Source: Vespula vulgaris (lineage: Eukaryota; Arthropoda; Insecta; Hymenoptera; Vespidae). Taken from it: a stretch of 64,000 bases of DNA. The notes beneath the pieces were generated by a model. The model was given only the letters and a program-made list of their open reading frames with translations. It searched no databases and was not told the DNA's origin. Below, one piece after another: positions 1 to 12,232 of the stretch. The stretch spans positions 16,864,312-16,928,311 of the forward strand of contig NC_066586.1 of assembly GCF_905475345.1 (NCBI RefSeq), in the 5' to 3' direction. A program made the translations under genes and the position numbers. Each line of letters begins with the position of its first letter. Position 1 is the first letter of the stretch.

Positions 1-112
1 TATATATATATATATATATATATATTTCATTGGAAAAATAATTTTATTTTAAAAAATAATTTATATCCTAATCATGCATTCTCTCTTTTTGATCCAATCA
101 AGTACAATTTTG

Positions 113-158
<46 letters not shown>

Positions 159-1110
159 AATATATACAATACTTCTTTTATTTTTAGATCGAATGAATTT
201 TTTTTTAATAAATACTATCTCAACATCTTTTTGAAATTTTTGACGTATACAAAGCTTCAAATATTTATAATATAAAATTTGTTAAAATCTGACAAAAATC
301 CAAAAGTTACTCTACACCATCCTAAAGATACGACTTATTATATTATTATCATATTATCACTAATTCGTAATAAAATATTGCGAGAATATTCCGAAAATAT
401 CTTATGAATTCTTAATCACCTTCCTTGTTTTCAACGTAAGCTAACCGACGGCTATCGTTTGGTGACTCATTACAAATTTAACGCTTATCGTAATTAATTT
501 AATTTATCGAGATATATACTTAATTAAAAGAATGTGAATTAAATGAATTCACTTCATTCACTTAAGTGAAATGGCTTTGCCATTCCTTATGTTATATTAA
601 ATTATTTCGTTGTTAATAAGATAAAAAGGATAACAAAAAGGAACAAGAAAGAAAAAAAAAACAGATTAATTTTTTTTATCTTGAATAATAATGAAGATAT
701 ATCGAATAATAACGAGCGTTTGAACTACTCTGCTAAATCTTTCTTTATTTCTTCTTTCTTGTTCTTGGAAACAGAAAACGACTTCCTCTTTCTTCTCTCT
801 TTCTCTCTTTCACCCTCTTTCTTTTCTCTCTCTTTATCTTTCTATCTCTATCTTTCTCTACATTACTAATAATATGGATAGGGTAAAGTCGTGAAAGTAC
901 GAATAACCAAATGAAAAAGAACCGAAAAGAATAGTGTGGTGGAGTAGAATGTTGGAACTACGCCAGTTTTCCATACTCGATGATTCCCCATTAAACTTGC
1001 AATGTACTCGATACGTACTGCGCAATGCGAAGTTCCAAAAGAAGCCATGATAAAGTAGCAAAGAGAAAAAGATAGATAAAATGAGTATGCGCGCGCAGGA
1101 AAGAGAAAGA

Positions 1111-1144
<34 letters not shown>

Positions 1145-1573
1145 AGTGAGAAAGAATAGAGAACAAATTAAAGAAAAATATTTTCAATGTCATGTTGTGT
1201 CCTTCGTAATCGTAATAAAGTCGCATAAACATTGACGATATTTTTTCAAGGAATTAAGAACGAATCTAATTATTTTTCGTGTCTAAATAACAAAAAATGA
1301 TATAACAAGATATATATATATATATATATATATGTGTATGTATGTATGTATATATAAAACTGATAGTACTATATAATATATATTATATTCTGTATTAAAA
1401 TGTATCTATATTAAAATTTATAAGTCATACTTAATAAAAATAAATTTGTACGATAGAAGCTAACAATTGATTTTATAGATATGGAATATATATTAAACGG
1501 TATTAAAAATATATCTACGTGAGATCACATCAGAAATTACAATGTTGTCTCTAAATGAAACGTAATATAACAG
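1..1573. other. Non-coding, AT-rich flank with simple repeats
   Basis: I see no supportable gene. It holds (TA)n at 1-25, about 119-155 and 1312-1332, CT-rich tracts around 790-865 and a GA tract at about 1100-1145. A small palindromic cluster lies near 545-585. The open frames over the CT/GA tracts are artefacts of the repeats. Confidence 0.6.
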
Positions 1574-2337
1574 TTATATCAAAAAGGTTTTAATTAAGAC
1601 GACAAAAACAAAGGTTAAACCCAACAATAATAGAACGTAGTTCGCACTCGAAAAGCTCTTTCGTAAATCCTGTAATACTTGCGGGCCGTTTCGAAAAGCC
1701 ACAAATCTCGCTATTTCACAATCGGCCATTAATGAATTGCACATTGAATTGGTACTTCGAAGATTATTCACGAAATTCTATAAATTTGTAAATTAATTAT
1801 GAAATTATTTCATATAAAAAAAAGAGAGAAAGGAAGACGCTAGAAAAGTAAAATAAAGAAACAATCATTTCTTTGTTCGTTTACACACACACACACATAC
1901 ACACGTATACATAAGTAAAATTAATATTTCTAAAAAACGACAAAGAAGAAAGATCAAATCGTTTCTACTTGTATACACGTATATACGCATACGTAAAAAT
2001 GACGATATCTAACATTGAACTTAACCTCAAATCTTAAGATTAATAATAACAGTTCGATACGCGTATAGAATAAAATATGAAAACTTGGAAAATCTTAATA
2101 GTCTATAGAAAAGTACGAGAAATTCATCGGACGATAATCTTCGATCAAAATTTTATCGTGTAATATTATCGAAGATAATTAAATATCTATAAGTGCACGA
2201 ACGTGAATGGTTCGTTCGTATCCGAATGAATAACGAGTTCTAATTAATGGCCTTTTATTTTCCTGACTGGGATAGGAATCCTTATGTAATATCAAAGAAT
2301 AATAGAAAATAGGACACGCACGTACATAAAAGTAATG

Positions 2338-2412
<75 letters not shown>

Positions 2413-3444
2413 TCATTGAAACGAAATTTTCATCGTAGATTAAAAAATAATCGATTCCTCTTTACCCGTTCGATTGAGAGAAATGAAAAAGAGAATAATA
2501 ATCGACTAATAACGATTTAATTCAAATAATCAACATTAATACAGAAATAATAAGACGCTTCCGAAGGTCGATTCGAAATGCCCGCGCTTTTTCTTTCGTC
2601 GAGCGAGTAACGGAAGAAAAATCAAAAGATGAGAATCAAAAGAATCAAAAAGATGAAAAAAAAAACTAAACAAAAATATAAAGACAAAGAAAAGAAGAAA
2701 AAGGAAAAGCAATATGGTTACTTACGTCTAACGAACAAAAAGCGAAGTAGTCGTTGTCGTTATCGTCGTCGTAGTCGTCGTCGTCGTTGCGTCGTCGTAG
2801 TCGTCGTAGTCGTCGTATTCGTCGTAGTCGTCGTATTCGTCGTAGTCGTCGTAGTCGTCGTAGCGTCGTAATCGTAGTCGTCGTCGTCGTAGTCGTCGTA
2901 GTCGTCGTAGTCGTCGTCGTAGTCGTCGTCGTAGTCGTCGTCGTCGTGCGTTGCCACGCGTAATCCCTTGTGTCTTTGTAACGTCGAACGGCGATAGAAA
3001 TAATAACCATGGAATAATATGAACACACTGGTAATCGTCGGCACACTTGAGAACGCGGCACAATAATAATGAAAATAACGAAGTCGAGTTCGTACGAGTT
3101 CACTGTTCGCGCGATCCACGACGACGCGATCGCGACACGACGGTGAACGATGATAACAATGACGAAGCACACTTTTCGTTCCTTTCGATGATATATACGT
3201 ATATATTTCGAGTCTTCTTTTTCTTTTTTCTTTCTTCTTTTCTCTCTTTCTTTGTTTTCTTAAAATAAAAAAATAAAAAAAAAAGAAGAAGAAAGGAAAG
3301 GAATCGACGCGAATACGTGATCCTCCGTTTCACGACGTTTCTCGTTGAGGTCACATCATAAACTGCGAGATTGAAAACTTTTGGCTCGTCATTGCTCGAC
3401 GAGGAAGGGAAAGAATGAACGAACAAACGAACGAGTGAATGAGA

Positions 3445-3497
<53 letters not shown>

Positions 3498-3977
3498 CGA
3501 AAGACAGAGAGAGAGAGAGAGACAGAGAGAGAGAGCTCGCGTCGTCGAAACAACACAAACGAATTAATAATAACGAACGATCGAAATTGTAGAAATAATA
3601 AAGTATAGAAAACAATATCTATATATATATATATATCACTTGTCGCGCACTTCCATCCTTCAAGGACGATCAACTCACCCCTCTTCTCCACTTACTTTTC
3701 TTCCTCTTTCGGCCGAGCCGATTTCACCCGCGTAACGTCATACTCTCTCTTGATCGTTGTCCTAACGAACCTCCTCCCCGCTCTCTCGTTCTTCTCGCGT
3801 TCGGCAGCTTTGCAATCGAGCGAACGTACTCCTCTCGTCGTGCTCGTCTCTCTTCGTTTTCTTCTTCCCCCTCCTCGTCGTCGTCGTCTTCACGATCATC
3901 GAAAGACAAAGACATCCACTCTCGCCTTCACTTTATGTCTTTTCTTTCTCTCTCCCTCCCTCCTTCTTTCTTTCTCA

Positions 3978-4009
<32 letters not shown>

Positions 4010-4191
4010 CTTTCTCAGGATACGTGTACTCTGTGTCCACCTGTCTGAACACGCAGCACGATCGGGAAACGAAAACTCGCGAATACGAACGATCGCAAGT
4101 TTACCCAATGACAAATGCGCGCGTACTTTCTCCGTCTCTTTTTCTCCTTCACTATATATATTAATATCCTTCCTTCTTTAATTCGCTCTTA

Positions 4192-4248
<57 letters not shown>

Positions 4249-5456
4249 CTTTCTCTCTTTCCTTTTCCCTTTCCTTCTTCCTTTTTTTCTGTTTTTACAT
4301 TTGCTTCGTTACGTTCGACGAATCGTAAGAAATACGATCGAGAAAACACGACGAGCCGATATATCGTCAGCCCTTTTATCTAGCGCACAATATAACCACT
4401 AGAGACAAACGATATCCACGAATCCAGCACCACCTTCGAACTCCGTCCGTTCGAACTCACGACACGACACCTGCATCCACGATTTCCATCGTTACGACAC
4501 CGTACCTGTTCGAGCCCTTTAACGAGCACACCATTCTTATTTACCGATCTTCATTGTTCGCCAATGAGGAAGGACATAAGTCCCTTTCGAATGATGTATC
4601 CATGCACGCATCGAATAACCTCGCGCACCCAAAATGGTGGACGACACTCCCGTGTTCCGCGTTCGCGCTTTAACTCGGTCGCCGCGACCTCCCTCCCTCT
4701 CTCTCTCTCTTTCTCTCTCTTTCTCCCTTTACTCGTATGCTGTGTCGTTATATCTATCTCTCTTTCTTTCCTTTTTCTCTGCAACTACCTTCTCGTCCCG
4801 TTGCTCAACTCAACGACAGATTAGAATGATCTTTCATCTCGGAAAACGGGCGTTGCTCGGATCCAAGAAAAATAGTTCGCGAGCTTCGAGGTCATAACAA
4901 GACACAGCACAGCACCACTATCACCATTCTCTCGCACCCTCGATTTTCTTCCGCGTTGAAAGTGGACCACCCGTTCTCTCTCTCTTTCTCTCTCTCTCCC
5001 CTTTTCTCTTTCTTCTTATTCTACTTCTTTCTCCTCCTTTTTTACCTCTTCCTCTTCCTCCTCCTCCTCCTCCACCTCCACCTCCTCCTCCTCCTTCTCC
5101 TCCTTTTTCTCCTTCTCCTTCTTGTCCTCTTCTTCTGTCACCCTTTTTCACACTATCCTCTTCCAATTTCTTTCTCGTTTCGGTCTCTCTTCAATACCGT
5201 GCCTTAGTTCCTATTTTCTTTTACCCTTCGACACTAGCACATACGATCGCTCATAAACGCGATAACTGTGACGCGAGGAGAACACGGAAACGACGAGGCA
5301 GCCGGATATGGAGTCTGACTAGGATGTAGTCACCTGATCGCGACGCGTAAAGGGGCCCCGTAGAAAAGCTCGACGGTCTCCTCCTCCTCCTCGAGGGCAT
5401 TCCAGCGCAGGCAGGGTGGACCGCGACAACGGAAGCGACGACGGAAGCAGCGCCAT
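1574..5456 (-). CDS. Tentative two-exon small tail-anchored protein
   Basis: Not a recognised family. The 3' exon (1777-1574) is open for 67 residues and ends in a strongly hydrophobic stretch of about 22 residues (NYVLLLLGLTFVFVVLIK...) right at the C-terminus, the layout of a tail-anchored membrane protein. It has an acceptor (tttatag) just upstream. A candidate 5' exon lies at 5456-5334 in CpG-rich DNA: it starts MALLPSS, is open for 41 codons, and ends at a CAG|gtgact donor in phase 0, the phase the 3' exon needs. Joined, they would give about 108 residues with a 3.56-kb intron. Seen: open frames, splice signals, hydrophobic tail. Inferred: that the two exons belong together and are translated. 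The 3' exon alone could start at an internal ATG (MCNSLMADC...) to give 56 residues. No homology is claimed. Confidence 0.3.
2344..2409. repeat. (GA)n microsatellite
   Basis: About 33 uninterrupted GA units. It lies inside the putative large intron of the small tail-anchored gene, and no coding use is apparent. Confidence 0.95.
2746..2946. repeat. (TCG/TAG)n CpG-rich trinucleotide array
   Basis: About 200 bp of gtcgtcgta-type units on the plus strand, with a CpG in most units. Because it is trinucleotide, all frames stay open and yield Val/Val, Asp/Tyr, Arg/Arg or Thr/Thr runs. These have no flanking conserved sequence and I do not treat them as genes. Confidence 0.9.
3446..3535. repeat. (GA)n microsatellite
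   Basis: Long GA tract with a few interruptions. Open frames over it read RERERE or SLSLSL and are repeat artefacts. Confidence 0.95.
4195..4245. repeat. (CT)n microsatellite
   Basis: About 25 uninterrupted CT units within a longer pyrimidine-rich stretch (about 3.93-4.30 kb). Confidence 0.95.
5041..5136. repeat. (CTC/CTT)n pyrimidine tract
   Basis: Plus strand is almost purely pyrimidine with CTC and CTT units. The complementary strand reads as poly-Gly/poly-Glu frames, which are artefacts. Confidence 0.9.
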
Positions 5457-5815
5457 CCGGCGATCAAGACGCGAACCGTTCGACCGACATGGCCGCCGCT
5501 TTCGGCCAACCCTCGCGTCAATAACGAGAGGGGGCACCTACCACATCCACCACCACCACCACTGCCACCACTACTACTGCTACCACCTCTTTCTCTTCCT
5601 CCTTTTGCTCCTTCGACACGCGTCCGACCAAGCAGCACTTTCTATACTTTTCTATCACCCATCGTGCCGCGATCGCGCGCCTTCGAGGAACCTTCATCCT
5701 CTTGCGACGCGATCGCGACTCGAACCTTTCGATAATTCCTTCTTCTTTCCTCTCTGTCTATCTATCTATCTATCTATCTATATATTTATCTATCTATCTA
5801 TTTATCTATCTATTC

Positions 5816-5850
<35 letters not shown>

Positions 5851-6180
5851 TCTTCACTTTACTCCCTGCCGCCCTCTCTAGTCCGTCGCTTTTCTTCCCT
5901 TTTTTTCTACGCTTTTCGATGAAGCGCCCACCGAGATAGAACGAGCGGCTGCGCGATTCGAACTGAGCGCATCCCCGCATGAGGAGCGCGAAGCGATGCC
6001 GAAGATGCTCGATTTGCGCCGGAAATAAACGAGCTTTAGCTTCTGCAAGCGCGACACCATCTCTCGGCACGATAGTAAGTTCCAACGAGCTTCGTGTACG
6101 CCTCGTACGTGCTAGGAGTAGTCTCGAGGATGTGGTCCGACAGAAGACCGAACGTTCGCTAATACTGCAGAGTGGAAATT
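5240..6180. promoter_or_regulatory. CpG-rich island-like segment
   Basis: Unlike its AT-rich surroundings, this stretch has many CpG dinucleotides and long open frames on both strands (for example 5979-6075 on plus ending at a gtaagt donor, and 5880-6100 on minus). The mix suggests one or more 5' exons and a promoter, but I cannot decide the strand. The interval also contains a CTAT/CT microsatellite at about 5756-5846. One minus-strand donor (5334) is used in the tentative tail-anchored gene model. Confidence 0.4.
5756..5846. repeat. (CTAT)n followed by (CT)n
   Basis: Compound microsatellite: ctat/atct units then about 12 CT units. Confidence 0.95.
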
Positions 6181-6348
6181 GTTTGGAAACTTTCATTTTT
6201 GTTTTCTTTTTTTCTTTTTTTTTTTCTTACGTCTTATTCCTCTTCTTTATTTAATGCATCATTGTACAGTATGTATTCTATCGTTATATTGATTGAACCA
6301 AAGATGTTGTAGAAAATTGATGGATTTCAATAAAGTTAATTATGTCTA

Positions 6349-7467
6349 CTAGTAATTATTATTGTAACGTTGAAAATTCCAATCCACGTCAATGTTTTCC
6401 TCTTCCTCGTCCGTTGCGATCTCAGGAACCTCTTCGATCTTTTTGCTCTAAAACGTAATTATCGTTTTTAATCGTCTGGTAAAATAAATCTAGCACGATC
6501 GTAGATTTCTTTGTACCGGTTGTATCATCAAGCATCTTAAACGATATAATTCTTCTTCTAATTCTAAAAATCGTCTATTGTCTTCTAGATTTTTTTTGTA
6601 ATTAAGTAACCAAAAGCCTAGGTAGCCCACCGGATCGTAAGGCTTTTTTGCTACGATTTCTTTGAATGCCATTCTCAAAGGTATCTTCATATATTTTCTC
6701 AACCATTTTCCATCATAGGATAGGTTTAAGTCTTCCGTTAGCGAGCTAGGGCAACTTGGTAGGTCTTTTTTTTCTTCTTCTTCTTCTTCTTCTTCTTCCG
6801 TTCTCTTCATTTCTTCGTCAGTACTTGCTTCGTCGTAAAGATCCCATCTCCTATCTTCATCCGATATTACATCACTTCGGTCTTTTATACTCTTGCGAAT
6901 TTTCGTCTGAAAAGATTACACGGGCATTACATGCGCCAAGTTTTATGTCATTTCTTCTAGCTATTTGTAGTCGTACGATCTACGGTTCTCTTTTATAACA
7001 TATACTTTTTTACTTTCTCTCCGACTTTTTTTTTCTGACGGAAGAGGTCTTGTTGCTTTTCGAGGAACTAACGTAAAAAAAAAAAATAAATCAACCTAAG
7101 ATAAACTTGTAGGATATCGATCCTTATATATTTTCGACGTTCGAACTCACTTAACATATCTCGAAAGGATTCCGAAATTATCGATTGATCCTTAGGTACT
7201 AACATTAACGATGACATCAATAATTCCATTAGAGTTTCTTTGCTAGAAATGATATATAAATGTTAAAGAAGGATACGTCGAGTCGCATGATTCTTTTTTC
7301 TAAAGACTCTTAAAGTAAAATTTGTATTATCTGTTAGACCTTATATCACCACTAACGCGTGCACGCCTATCACCAAATTTTTCAACAACAACCGACATGG
7401 GATCACGAACACGTAACTCCGGAAGCGGAACCTTCTCTTTCTCCATTTTCTTCTTGCGTGTCGCCAT
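6349..7467 (-). CDS. Dpy-30 motif protein, 5 exons, about 256 aa
   Basis: Exons 7467-7340, 7242-7151, 7067-7006, 6906-6517 and 6447-6349 join in phase with GT-AG borders. The product starts MATRKKKMEKEK and ends NFQRYNNNY. Residues about 166-200 carry a Dpy-30 motif: an amphipathic helix, then KKPYDPVGYLGFWLLNYK, the 'P.DP..YL..WLL' signature that forms a two-helix dimerisation module. A nine-Glu run precedes it and an acidic tail follows. Dpy-30 motifs occur in the MLL/COMPASS subunit Dpy-30 and in axonemal proteins (radial spoke, AK7/NME5-type). Core Dpy-30 is near 100 residues, so this longer protein is more like the cilia/sperm-associated group; that is inference. The exon 1 donor (gtctaac) is non-consensus after GT. 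It is divergent from the sugar transporter, starts 0.9 kb apart. Confidence 0.83.
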
Positions 7468-7980
7468 ATTATATTAAAATATATTAAAGTTTTTTCTTGT
7501 GTCACTACCTTCTTCGTCATTAACTAACAAACATATTAAACGTTAGACCTTTATGTTGATTACACGTCAACGCGTTACAGCAATGGAGGAAAAATAATTG
7601 AAAGACGAAGATCGTTGCAACTAAAATATTTACTTATTGTAAATATAAACGGTGGCATAAATATTCCAAAGTAGTATTCCAATTTATTGAAAGAAGAAAT
7701 TTTATGCTATCGGATGATAACGAAAATAAATATTCATTAGAATTGTAAAACCACATTAAACAATATGCTATTTCCATCGTTCTAATCAGAGTAATAAAGT
7801 CATAACGACCATAGCAGCAGCTTGACATCTTGAACGTAACGTTCGATATCACGCATCGGCGATTAAACCCGCCATATTTTCGCGATAAATTTCCACAATA
7901 ATCGTCAACCATCTCTATACGTAAGAGATTACGCGTAGCTAATGTTGTCGAAAACTTTGATTTACAAAAAAAGGGGGAGC

Positions 7981-8036
<56 letters not shown>

Positions 8037-8373
8037 GAGAATAAAAAGAACAAAAAGGAAACAATGATAAAGTTTAAATTACCTGACGACGTCGTGGAAA
8101 ATATGTTCAGATAACGTGTTTTATAGATCGCGCAATCTGAGATGCAAACATGCGAGACGTTCATGAATAATCAAATCGTGTCTTGACGACAGTAAATATG
8201 TCATCATCTTATCGAAAAGTAAATGCATCACGTCTTGTCTCCTGTTGTCTTCCTCGTGTGGAGGAGGATCCGTGTTCTAGGGTATAGGGAGACAGTCTAA
8301 AAGTCATTGACGGTACACGCAACACGTGTTTTTACAACCCTGTGCGCCCAACGAGAGGTCCGACGACCAAAGT
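7468..8373. promoter_or_regulatory. Divergent intergenic region between Dpy-30 protein and transporter
   Basis: 906 bp separating two start codons on opposite strands. It contains a GA microsatellite at 7979-8040. A 176-codon minus-strand open frame here is made partly of the GA tract (SLSLSL) and has no recognisable domain, so I read it as non-coding promoter and 5' UTR sequence. Confidence 0.6.
7979..8040. repeat. (GA)n microsatellite
   Basis: About 30 GA units with one GGG interruption. Confidence 0.95.
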
Positions 8374-10763
8374 ATGTCCGACTCGAAGGATCCTGAGAAA
8401 CAAGAACGACGAATAACAGTATGGCCACAGTGGTTAGCGGCATACGCTGGTAAATATTTTTTATTCGAAAATATCCATTGATCAATGACTATTTCTCATC
8501 ATCGACAGTTAGCTTGGCTCCGCTCGTGAGTGGCCTCGCAAACGGTTGGTCATCGCCATATTTGGCCCAATTGACATCAACGACAGCCGACATACCTATT
8601 ACAGTGACGGATTACGAAGCATCCTGGATAGCGTCTCTGTTAAATCTAGGAAGATTTTTCGGAGCTCTGATCGGTTCGATAATTCAAGGTAAAAAGACAT
8701 GTGTTACTTTGAAATTGGAAAAAGGATTTGTTGAGACAACTCTGTTGAAGAAAACTTGAAGTTTCTTCGATAGTCAAAAATTTTTGTAGAAACTTATTCG
8801 TCGAGGAAGCAGAGGCAGTCTGTAAAGTATAATCGTAATCGTTTTAATCAGTTGACTCAACCGATCCTCTATTCCAGCGTACAAACAGACAGTGACCGAT
8901 CGGCGAACACAACAGTATGAACACGACCCTGTGAGAGCAATAAGCGACCTAAGAACAAGCCAGCCACGACTCAGCAATTATCGAAATGTACGATGTAAGT
9001 GGCGGTATGTAAAACGAAGAGATCTAAAGTCGAGTTTGCTCTTTGGTTGGAGCGTAAAGCGAAAGAAAAGGAAAAAGAAAAAAAAAAGAATGAAAAGAAA
9101 AAAACATCGATCGAACATCAGAATCGATTATCCTGATGATACGACAGGAAGAGTGTTCTGAGTTGTGGTGATCTTGTTCTCAGGATGACATATCTGTAAT
9201 GCGTATGTCACGACACGATCTTCAGAGTATGTTGGACGAAAGAAACAGCTTGTCATCGGTGGTCTACCATTGGCCTTGAGCTGGGTATTCAGTATATGTG
9301 CAACGTCAGTTACGTGGCTCTACATATCGAGATTCTGTTCTGGAATTGGATCGGGCATGGTCTGGCTATCCCTCGCTTTGTACTTAGGAGAGATCGCTGA
9401 TCCGAAAATACGTGGGGCTTTGGTAATGTCTCGTATTATCATATTTAATTCTTAGAAAACGTTCGATTCATTTTCATACATCGTAATATTATTCGATCGA
9501 ACTATATACAAAGGATATCGTTCTGTTATTGATTTTTACGTTCTTTGAGTTAACATGAAAATTCATATACATGTATCGGTATACCTAAATATCGACCGAT
9601 ACCTACTATACGTAATTTCTTGAGAAAGTAAGATACCCTAAAGCTACTCAACTTAGTCTTTCGACAAAAGAGAAGATCTTAACCGAGGTCGCGCCTTTAG
9701 ATATCCATGAACATAAATGCAGCGTCCGTGGGTATGTTCTTGGGCAACGTGATGGGTCCTTATCTGTCCATGGAGATGTTCGGTTACGTGAGCCTCGTAC
9801 CGAATATCCTCTTCATGGCTCTCGTATCCCTGATACCCGAATCACCGTACCATTACATCCTCCTCGGAGATATCGACAAAGCAGAGGCATCTTTGAAGTG
9901 GTTCCGACGAGAAGCTGACGTGAAGGCTGAGATGCGAGAGCTTCAGGATTTCGTCGATGGTGCTGAAAGTAGTATTATAATGAAGCTCAAAGCATTCATA
10001 CGTCCAGGTGTGTATATATATATATATCTTAATATAAATACGAAGAATTTTTATATCCATAAAAAAATATATGTACACACATATCAACTCAAGGATAGGG
10101 TTACAAACGAATAATTCTTATAACCGTTTGATCGTAGATAACTTGAAAAACGCCATGATCATGTTTGGTCTGAATGTGATAGTGCACGCAAGTGGATACA
10201 CCATCATTAACGCATACGCCGAGATAATCGTAATTAAATCTGGCATAAATCTTACGCCTAGCGTGGTCGTCATGATCTTGGGATTCGCTACTATTGTAGC
10301 TGGAGCTAGTGCGATTATTGTTGTAGACAGATTTGGCAGAAGGTCTCTGTTAATGATATCAAGTCTCGGTGTAACCATTTCTCTCGGATTACTGGGTCTA
10401 CATTTCCACCTCTTGTCGACTGGCATCGAATCGCAAATCCTCGAGTGGCTACCACTCACTTCCATGCTGTGTTACAATATTTTCTTAGCTTGCGGCTTCG
10501 TGCCTGTGCCAGGTGCACTTTTAGGAGAAATGTTCCCAGCAGATTTGAAAACATTAGCTTCTCTTCTATTAGGATGTGGAAATGCTTTGTTATCCTTCAT
10601 TGCAACGAAAACTTTTCAACCGTTTCTTGACTTAACCGGAGAGAAAGTCGTTTTCTGGACGTTCGCTCTTATTGTCGTGACCTGTATCCCTTATGTTTAC
10701 TACTTTATACCAGAAACAAAAGGAAAGAGCCTTCTTGAAATTCAAAAGTCCGTCAAAAAATAA
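8374..10763 (+). CDS. Tret1-like MFS sugar transporter, 5 exons, about 461 aa
   Basis: Plasma-membrane facilitative transporter of the sugar porter family (MFS), nearest to insect facilitated trehalose transporter Tret1-like proteins. Exons 8374-8449, 8509-8688, 9226-9422, 9701-10007 and 10138-10763 join in phase; start MSDSKDPEKQ. Family hallmarks visible: YVGRKKQL after TM2, SRFCSGIGSG in TM4, LYLGEIADPKIRGA (the E...RG signature), PESPYHYILLGD with the intracellular linker DKAEASLKWFRRE, VVDRFGRRSLL after TM8, and the C-terminal PETKGKSLLEI motif. Length is right for a short-N-terminus Tret1 paralogue. Introns 2 and 3 show spurious Arg/Lys-rich open frames. Substrate (trehalose or another sugar) cannot be read from sequence. 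A possible AATAAA lies about 265 bp after the stop. Confidence 0.93.
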
Positions 10764-11623
10764 AACATCAAAGCGTTCCCTTTCAACATAATTGACCTCA
10801 AATTCTACGAAAAGATTCATTAAAAAAAAATATATATATATACACATATGTACATTACAGAAGTAGACAATACACGTTTCCATAATTATTAATGATTAAT
10901 TTAAGAATTTAGTGTTAAGAATTACAATATTATAATTTATAATATAATGTGATATTTTACCTAGAAACTAAAGACTGTCGCAACACTGATCGTAGATAAT
11001 AATTATAACGATAATATTAATTGTAAGAAATAAATATAACGATAATGATATTTAATATTATGACCGAACATAATTGTATTATTTATCGTTTCTAATTATT
11101 CCAAATCTTTCTCGTTCCGTAGTTTCTCAACGGAAAAATATAAATCTCAATCCGAACGTCATTATCAATTTTAGTAACATCTGATTTTCTCTGGTTATCT
11201 TCATCAACATCAAAATGAAAAGAACGTAAATTTCATTTACGTCTTTTGAAGTCTTTCTACGATAGCTCCCGTCGACAATGAGAGTCGACATTAGTCATAC
11301 CACAAACGAACGATCGCTTATCACGAAAACTCTTTTGCCTGAGAAATGTTATCATCTAGAATTTTTATATTATACTCAGGTAACGTTATATGAAAATTTT
11401 TTTTTTCTTTCTTCTTTCTTCTTCCTCTTTTTTTTTTTTTTTTTTTTCTTGAAACCAATTCCATACCTTTGTTGTGAGACGTCTCGGATTACTTTTAACA
11501 TGATTCCATATCCTCCAGTTTCTCTTACTTTTAGTCACGATATGTTGTCACGATCATATGACGAAGTATAGCACAAAGACGGTATAATTCAAGCACGAGA
11601 TAAAAAGAAAGGAAGATAGAAAT

Positions 11624-11695
<72 letters not shown>

Positions 11696-12232
11696 CATTA
11701 TTCCCTTTATATTCTTTCTGGAGTCTTTCGTTAAATATTAATGAAGTACAAGTCGAATGGCTGATAACAGTATCGGTACTCTATATCTTATGTTTCTTCA
11801 CATCAGCTCGTTTAACGAGAAAGATAGAGATAGAGAGAGAGAGAGAACGAAGGGAATAAACAAGTGGTCGAACAGAGTGGAATCATTAATATTGCAAAGT
11901 AACACCGATTGATAGGGGAAAGCACAAAAGCCAGCGGTTCGTTTGTGTATGTTCGCTACCTCTGAGATATCCTGTCATTTTCTTCTCAACTCTTTTAGAG
12001 ATTCACGGTACTGATTACACGCTAGTTTCTCTGTCATCAGTAAGACCACCATCGTTCGTGTGTTTCGATAAAGACTGACATAAATTGAAAAAGCAAAAGG
12101 AAAAAAGAAAAAAATATAATATACATATATATATATATTATTTTTTAATATATATATATATTAAAATCAATATATATGTATATATGTATATATATATTAA
12201 AATATCTATAAATAAAAATTTAAAAGATCGTA
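10764..12232. other. Intergenic, transporter 3' end to odorant receptor
   Basis: AT-rich, with probable transporter 3' UTR in the first 300 bp, a (GA)n microsatellite at about 11631-11692 and poly-T around 11430. TA-rich hairpin-prone sequence at 12115-12200 lies just before the receptor start. No gene seen. Confidence 0.6.
11631..11692. repeat. (GA)n microsatellite
   Basis: About 30 uninterrupted GA units. Confidence 0.95.

Noticed and set aside
2666..3172. Open frames with poly-Thr, Asp/Tyr or Arg runs on the minus strand
   Set aside because: They are translations of the (TCG)n array; all three frames stay open because the repeat has period three, and flanks show no coding character.
3100..3615. 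171-codon Ser/Leu-rich minus-strand frame
   Set aside because: It is driven by GA/CT microsatellites and has no domain or splice context.
7634..8164. 176-codon minus-strand frame between the Dpy-30 and transporter genes
   Set aside because: It includes a GA-repeat translation, lies in the expected promoter and 5' UTR, and shows no recognisable domain.
8892..9161. Lys/Arg-rich plus-strand frame in the transporter locus
   Set aside because: It lies within intron 2; the transporter reads correctly from exon 2 (ends 8688) to exon 3 (starts 9226) without it.
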